Shown here: positions 58,086-64,000 of the stretch, piece after piece | How the letters are laid out: the number at the start of each line of letters is the position of its first letter | Position numbering within the stretch: the first letter of the stretch is position 1 | Assembly (NCBI GenBank): GCA_015680685.1 | Contig: MNCI01036652.1 | Span: forward strand, 3,527-67,526 | Direction of reading: 5' to 3' | Length of the DNA stretch: 64,000 nt | Source: Gnetum montanum | Taxonomy: Eukaryota; Streptophyta; Gnetopsida; Gnetales; Gnetaceae | Notes under the pieces: generated by a model | What the model saw: only the letters and a program-made list of their open reading frames with translations | Databases searched by the model: none | Told to the model about the DNA's origin: nothing | Position numbers and translations under genes: made by a program

Positions 58086-58298
58086 ACTAAGACCTTAAAT
58101 TGGCATCATGGCCCACCATGACCTTAAACTAGAAAAGATAATCACACAACATGGTCTGTTATGATCTTAAACTTGCATTGATGTTCACTAAGACTTTAAA
58201 CTATCAATATGGTATGCCATTACCTTAAACTAGCAATGTAGCCACAATCACATAGCACAATATAACCTATACTAGTGATGGCCCAAAACTAGCAAATA
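58086..58298 (+). repeat. TE-6 module-border array between protease and antisense gene
   Basis: Six to seven degenerate units such as GACCTTAAATTGGCATCATGG, CATGACCTTAAACTAG and TACCTTAAACTAGCAATG. It is the plus-strand equivalent of the 10354-10609, 21161-21330 and 36071-36378 arrays. Confidence 0.75.
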
Positions 58299-58602
58299 TT
58301 ATACTTCTTTTTGTTTAGCCTATTATCACATTGATTAGCCATTTAATGTTATAACCAAAACATCAACATAACCATTCTCAACATTTACAACCTTTACAAC
58401 ATCTACTAAAACTATAGATATATATAGTTATAAATAAAACAAAATTTTGAATTTAAAGCTAAAGTGTCCATAACATACATAGCCATAGCCACACTAAGAT
58501 GTCAAAATAATAATAATCATCTATAACATACTCTTGGCTAATCATAGACATTAACATGAAAATAAAAATAGATACCCAAATAAGCTAAGCTAATGGAAGC
58601 TA
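58299..58602. other. AT-rich stretch beside the 3' end of the TE-6 antisense gene
   Basis: No gene is seen. It corresponds to the AT-rich stretch between array and antisense gene in the other elements and would hold its polyadenylation region. Confidence 0.45.
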
Positions 58603-61600
58603 CTAAGTGGCATTCAAAGGAGGAAGTGGTGGGTCATTCCCACCCTCACTACTAGGACTACCAATGTCTCCTAAGGCCTAAAATTCAACAACATATAGCT
58701 AGTCAATAACCCATAGCCAAAACCATAACCTAGAAAAAAAACATAAAATATATCTAACCTGTTGAGATTCCAACTCCATTACTTCTAGGAGTAGAAGTGA
58801 AATTCCTTCCTCCAAATGATGGAGGATCTAGTCCTCCATCATGTTAACATCCCCAAGATCAATGTCAGAAAGGATGCTGGTCCTATCTACTGTAGTCCAA
58901 TTAGGTGACTCCTGAGCCATAGTAGTTGTAGAAGTCTCACCTATAGTAGTGGTAATCTAACTAGTAGGGGATTACTCCATCATGAGAGTACTTTTAAAAA
59001 GCTAATAAGCACTCTCCACCTAAATCCCTTGGATGAACAACTCTCTCTTACCTTGTTCAACCGACTCCTCCTTGAGCCACTTAATGTAGGCCCAATAATA
59101 TACCTTGTACTATTGCTTGTGGACCTTTTTCCTTATACCACTCTAGAACCTAAGCACAGTGTTTTTTTCAATCCTCAACCTTCTAGAAGATGAGGTCCAT
59201 CTACATACATTGTTCCACTAGCTCTCATAAGACCACTACTTTGTCCTAAATGACATGTCAATAGTGGGCCCACATGATCTCCCTAGTTTGCAACTTTCTT
59301 GAGTTGGTCACTTGGGCCTCCACAAAGGCCTTGTAGTCTCAGAGATCTCTAATGATTTCCTCCTACCCAACTTCCTCTCATACATATTTGTTGAACCTCT
59401 CTCACTTTAATGAATGTTTACGCATGACACTGTAAGATTAGTAGTATTCTTGTACAACTTCAAGAGTACACTAGATACATCAGAGGGAAGCTTAGGCAAG
59501 GAGTCAATCTCTGTGTCTCTACTGAGGTTCCACTCCATAGAAGGCACTACACAAGAATGAAATATAATCATAAACATAATGCACAATCTAAGATGTTTGT
59601 AACATAAGCACAACCTATGACATAGCCAAACATCTAAGGCACATAAAACAAAGTCCTTACCTATCTTAGTTGCAACCCATTGCAACTAGTTGATGATGTC
59701 CTTAGCCATCCCATGCATGAACTCCATCTTATCTAGAGTCTCCACCCATGGTTTTGCATGAAACTTAGGGATATCTACTTGCACTAGTGACTTAGAAACT
59801 ACTATAAGCATAGCAACCATCAAATGATTAGGATAAAAAACAAAATTAAAAAACAAGGTAAAATGAAAATATTAAGGCATGGGCATACCTGGCTCCTCCT
59901 CCTCTTCCTCCTCTAGGATGATGATGGGGGATGTACTTGGTACCACCTCACCAAAAAAGGCATCTAGATTATTTATATCTGCATCGACAAACCTTTCAAC
60001 CACAAGTTGCTTCAGGAGTGCCTCTTCTACATACCTTTGTTCTACTTCCATAGCAACTTGGGCTCCCATAGCACATAGAAAACTAGTTAACACATTAAAC
60101 CATAAAGTAACCATAAACTTTAAAATGTGAACTAGCCAAACTTAAACAAAGCATGCCTATAACTACCTATTGCAATGGCCTAATCTTAAACTTAAGCTTC
60201 TTAGGATATCTTAGTCTAATGTCGATGGTGCTTCCTCCATGGGCCTCTTAAGTTTCTCTCTGGTAGCCCCTTTGGCTTTCCTATGTAGTCGTTTGGCCTT
60301 CTAGATGCTCATTAGAAATGTGAGAGTCTCCTCATCATATGTGCTGTTAGGAGACTCAAACTACCTGACATTAACATCCTTAGTGGTAATGGATAATGTA
60401 TCATCCATGATTTTTGGTTGGTTTTGAGCCTACACCATTGGATAAATGTGCTTTATCCAAGTCTTAGAAATTTGGCTTGGGTCTTGGAGAATCCATCACC
60501 CATCCCTATACACCAACAAAAACTCTACAAACCTCTTTAGAAAACCCACAAAAAATGTAAAGTTCATTTGGATTATTATATATGTATCTACACCAAGTCT
60601 AAGGATCTCCTCTGTAAGCCCAATATCCAAAGCAGCCACCCAATTAAACCAAGCGTCATCCATCAAGACCTTCTTGAAGGTCCACCCCAACCTAAGGATC
60701 TCCTCTATAAGGCCAATAGCCAAAGAAGCCAACCAATTAAACCAAGTGTCATCCATTAAGACATTCTTGAAGGCCCACCCCAACCTAAGGATCTCCTCTG
60801 TAAGCCCAATAGCCAAAGCAACCACCCAGTTAAACTGGGTGCCATCCATCAAGACCTTCTTAAAGGTCCACCCCAGCGCTATGCCAATCATCTTCTTTTA
60901 TGATAATAGTTTAGGAAATGCACAAGACATGAACAAATGATATGACTATTTTACATCAAGGTTTGTGGAGCAATCCATGAAAATTTTGGAGTTTCCCATG
61001 TTGACGTGAATCCACTCCAAAACTTCATCACACTAGTCTAATTCCTTCACTATTCTTGTTAGGACCTTTGCCCCATCAGCAAGGATACCAAACAATTCAC
61101 AAAAGAGGCCTGCATCAATATCCATGTTAACCTTAACACCCCAAATGATGATGCTAAAATGACCAAACTTCTCATCAAAGGAGTCAATGACATGCAACAT
61201 CTCTGCAGTAGGGATGGAAGGGATAGCTACCATAAATACATTAAGAAAACTTGCATGCTAGATGTTTTCTTGAACACATCTAGGTGTCTATCCCCTCAAC
61301 CACTCCTGTGCTGGTATTACCTCACCAAAATTTAGGATGAGGGTATCCTCATGACATGCTCCTAAAGGTTGTATGGTGACATCAACAAAGGTGGAAGGTC
61401 CTGGAAAGTAATAACCAAAATTTAGCATTAACATAAGCAAGCTTAATAACTAGTCAAAGTAATAGAACAATTAGAATTTTCATAACCATGAGACATTAAA
61501 AGCTTTAGCCTCTATGTTTAGCTTTCCTCTTCTTCTTCAGTGTTGTTTGGGTGGAGGTCCCAACTACAAGGGTCTAATCCATGGAATTATTGACATCTGT

Positions 61601-62065
61601 CCACAAATTGGACATCATTCCATCATCCTTGCACTTCTTGTATACAAGGTTGAACCTTGAAGCATATGCATCAAAGTCTCCTCTTAATTTTTGATACATA
61701 GCAATTCTAATCTAAGGACTCTTGGTGAATTCATTTCAAGTAGCTTGAGCCACTACCAAGATTCGATCATTGATGATCAAGCCTTGATCATTAACCTTGT
61801 ACCTATAAGAAGTTTGTAAAACTAATGAAGTTAGGAAAGGTAGTTAAGCCAAAATCATAAAAACATTATAATAACCATGCTTACCCCTATAGCTAATACA
61901 CAGTGCTAGGCAAATTCTGGAATAACATGTGGGCTCTATATGCCATCATCAAAGTATTATCAACATTATACTAACTATACTCTAGCATCATCTAGATCTC
62001 CATGATGTAACGTAGACTAATAGCATCTGCCACTCCTCCTGCTGACGACTTGTCAATGATGAATC
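58603..62065 (-). pseudogene. TE-6 antisense multi-exon gene (aORF)
   Basis: Likely exons on the minus strand: 1, about 62065-61885; 2, 61802 to about 61520; 3, 61400-60167; 4, about 60068-59889; 5, 59790-59661; 6, 59546-58759; 7, 58677-58603 (TAG). Splice AG/GT pairs are visible at most junctions. Exon 3 has MLHVIDSFDEKFGHF, WGVKVNMDIDAGLFCELFG, a triplicated segment, then FTFFVGFLKRFVEFLLVYRDG. Exon 4 ends in a run of Glu. Exon 5 has WVETLDKMEFMHGMAKDIIN. Exon 6 opens MEWNLSRDTEIDSLPKLPSD, like KWDPSKAIRIDSMSTLPSE of TE-2. Exon 7 reads ALGDIGSPSSEGG...PPLNAT. It has the same exon order as the TE-2, TE-3 and TE-4 copies, on the opposite window strand but the same strand relative to gag. Confidence 0.75.
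60590..60875 (-). repeat. In-frame 93-bp x 3 tandem repeat in TE-6 antisense gene
   Basis: Three copies spaced exactly 93 bp (the word CCACCCCA recurs at 60682, 60775 and 60868). On the minus strand each codes for 31 residues of the form GWTFKKVLMDDxWFNW plus LAIGLTEEILRL. The other antisense genes have one copy (in TE-3, VMHEIMEEGACYNW...LQNEILGL). The three copies are very similar and free of stops. Confidence 0.85.
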
Positions 62066-62069
62066 CATT

Positions 62070-64000
62070 CTTAAAGAAAATTCAAAATTCTTATCATTTA
62101 TTTAGAAAAAATTCACCAATGTGGACAAAATTCTGGAAACGAGACAAATCCCCTTTTGAAATAGGCTTTAAAAATTCATTTTAACTCCAATTAGAGTGAT
62201 TTCACCTCCATTGGAAAGCTAAAGCTAAGACCTACCCAACCATACCCAAAAAAATAGCCAAAACCCCTATTTTTTACTTAGAAAAAATTCATGAATTTAC
62301 ATGGAAATCTAAAAATGGCATAGAAACACTAACTACATGCATGACCTTAGGAAAAATAGCCATTGGAAAGCTTAAATGTAGGGCTACAAACTCATAGCAT
62401 TGGATTTGAAAAATATGCACCTATTTTCTTAATAAATAATACCTAACATTGCTTGCTTTTGTTATGTTAGAAGCTAAAAAGCTAAAACCCAACTTAACAT
62501 AGCAAAAATAGCCAAAATGATCAATAACCATTAGAAAAAATACCAAAATAATGAGGTAGGATTTCATTGAAATTTAATTTTGATGAATACTTTGGCCTAG
62601 ATCTAAAAAAAAATGACCATACCACCAAATTTTGTAAAAAAAAAGCATAAAAATAGCAAGGTTAATTTTAAAAATCAACTCTATTAGAAAAAAAATAATG
62701 CAACAATCATGGATCTGTGTGGAAATAACTAAAATAAGAGGTGTCATTTTGTCAAAATTTTGATTTGCCCCCTCTATCAATGTAGATCTAAAACAACGGC
62801 CCTAAAAGTGGCAAGAAAAATAATAAAAACAGCTAAAAACACCAAGCAAAAACAAGTAGTACCTACCATGGAGTAGTAATAGCTAAGGCCTAGATGGATA
62901 TACACCTAGGTAATTATGACAACTCCCTATCATGCTCATCTACCTTTTAGATCCTCAAATTCCAACTTTTCCCTCCACGTTGTTTTGGTGCCATGGCAAG
63001 CTCAACACTGGAAGAGTCTGAAGATGAGAAGGATGGAGGTTCTACGCTATGTGGAAGGAAGATGGAAGGCTTCCATGCTGAAAATGGGTTGCTTTTGCCA
63101 CAAAAATATCTACCAAAGCTCTCCTCCAATGTGAAATATGCAAGAATGAAATTATGATTGAAAACTTACAAGATTTAACATTAAAAACTACATCTAAACC
63201 TAAACACACACCTTAAAATGCACCATAACTCCAAGTGCACTAAAGTGCAAATGAAGAAAAATTTCTTCAACACTAAGATTGGTGGGAAATAGCTTTAATT
63301 TTTAAACTTTAAAATTTTTGGATTGTGGACCCCACCATATGCCTTCCTTCCTATCCAAAAAACTACATCAATGCAAACTGTTAACTAGTTTTGACAATTA
63401 AAACAATATTTCAACCTTAACTCCCATGCATCCACACTAGGGATGGCATCCCTACTATGGATACATACCTCTAATATCACAAAATCATTAAAACATAGCT
63501 ATTTACCATTTTTAGCAACTTGAACCTATCCTTTTGAATCTTGGGTTCTGAAAAGGGGGTGAAACACTATTGAAATGGAATAACTTAAGGTTCCATGTTG
63601 GAGCAACACTACCCAGCATGAATCAAAGCGGGGTAACATCCATTATTATCCCCCAACACTCATCTAGCCCAAGTTTGATCCCAAAGTAAGCCCCACATGA
63701 CGTAGAACCCCTCCAAGCATCCCCAGCAACCCCAAAACCTCATCAAACCTAGTTAAAACTGATCAAAACTAGTTGAAACCTTAGGATTTGATGTTTCCAT
63801 GCTAGGGAAGGCTTCATCCATGTTAATCATCTCAAAACTAGTGTGGATGGATGGGGAAAGCTTAAAATAACCTATAATAATTGCCTAGTAGCCATTTCTA
63901 AAAGCTTGGTGATCCTTAGACATTGTCAAATCCCTATAGAGCTTCTAAAAGCCTCAAAAGTGGTCAAATATAGCACAAAAATATCATCCCCCTCTCATCC
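62070..64000 (+). other. TE-6 spacer, continuing past the window end
   Basis: No gene is seen. Homologous in order and direction to 45050-47000 of TE-5: the start near 62078 matches 45054, 62860-63170 matches 45900-46220, and 63421 matches 46471. The first ~185-bp units with the CCATGC/GCATGG palindrome are at about 63430, 63600 and 63800. By analogy with TE-5, a border array and an RT-integrase module should follow outside the window. Confidence 0.65.

Noticed and set aside
60446-60940. Plus-strand open frame of 164 residues with internal repeats
   Set aside because: It is the mirror of the 93-bp triplication in the minus-strand antisense gene, whose exon 3 aligns with TE-3 and TE-4.
1-64000. 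Host protein-coding gene, tRNA or rRNA
   Set aside because: Every coding stretch with recognisable motifs belongs to gag-pol or the antisense gene family. No cloverleaf or rRNA-like sequence was noticed, though a covariance search was not possible here.
1-64000. Fungal RIP as cause of the stop codons
   Set aside because: RIP also hits CpA heavily, but the Tat-type dual RNase H, gag knuckle and extra gene are plant features, and CpG/CHG methylation decay is enough.

Overview
The window looks like intergenic heterochromatin from a plant with a large, repeat-rich nuclear genome. I found no host single-copy gene. Almost all of it is made of head-to-tail, decayed Ty3/gypsy LTR retrotransposons of one lineage. 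Three traits point to the Tat (Ogre/Retand/Grande-type) lineage: a gag zinc knuckle of the form C-x2-H-x4-H-x4-C, a second archaeal-type RNase H between the normal RNase H and integrase, and an extra antisense gene. The species cannot be named from the sequence. No element is complete. Most in-frame stops look like C-to-T changes (CAG to TAG, TGG to TAG/TGA), as expected for long-methylated DNA.

Layout. TE-1 (about 1-7000, minus): integrase zinc finger, both RNases H, protease, gag, 165-bp leader repeats, PBS, LTR. TE-2 (about 7020-16990, minus): gag-protease, nearly open, plus an antisense multi-exon gene; no RT or integrase. TE-3 (about 17000-27430, minus): same layout as TE-2, with a long LTR full of TAGCGTAGC palindromes. 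TE-4 (about 27435-42560, minus): gag-protease, repeat array, antisense gene, spacer, repeat array, then RT-RNase H-integrase. 42600-43755 is an inverted arm of a 185-bp repeat. TE-5 (43760-55046, plus): partial 5' LTR, spacer with a ~185-bp tandem array, RT-RNase H-integrase, 3' LTR. TE-6 (55059 to the window end, plus): gag-protease, repeat array, antisense gene on the minus strand, then a spacer homologous to that of TE-5.

The notable theme is a gene of about seven exons lying antisense to gag-pol. It occurs at the same place, after protease, in four diverged elements with the same exon order and intron sites. Where RT is present the gene sits between protease and RT, not downstream of integrase. 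Arrays of a short AGTTTAAGGCCATTTC-like word mark the module borders. Each element also carries its own palindromic word, repeated through its LTR, leader, introns and spacer. These words share an ACGCT/AGCGT core but have different arms. An extra gene plus a family-specific reiterated motif resembles the logic of TE-encoded sequence-specific anti-silencing factors. That link is inference only.

Reading frames, motifs and repeats were read by eye. LTR outer ends, splice sites and element borders are estimates. There is a 267-base gap at 13421-13687 and a single unknown base at 44117.
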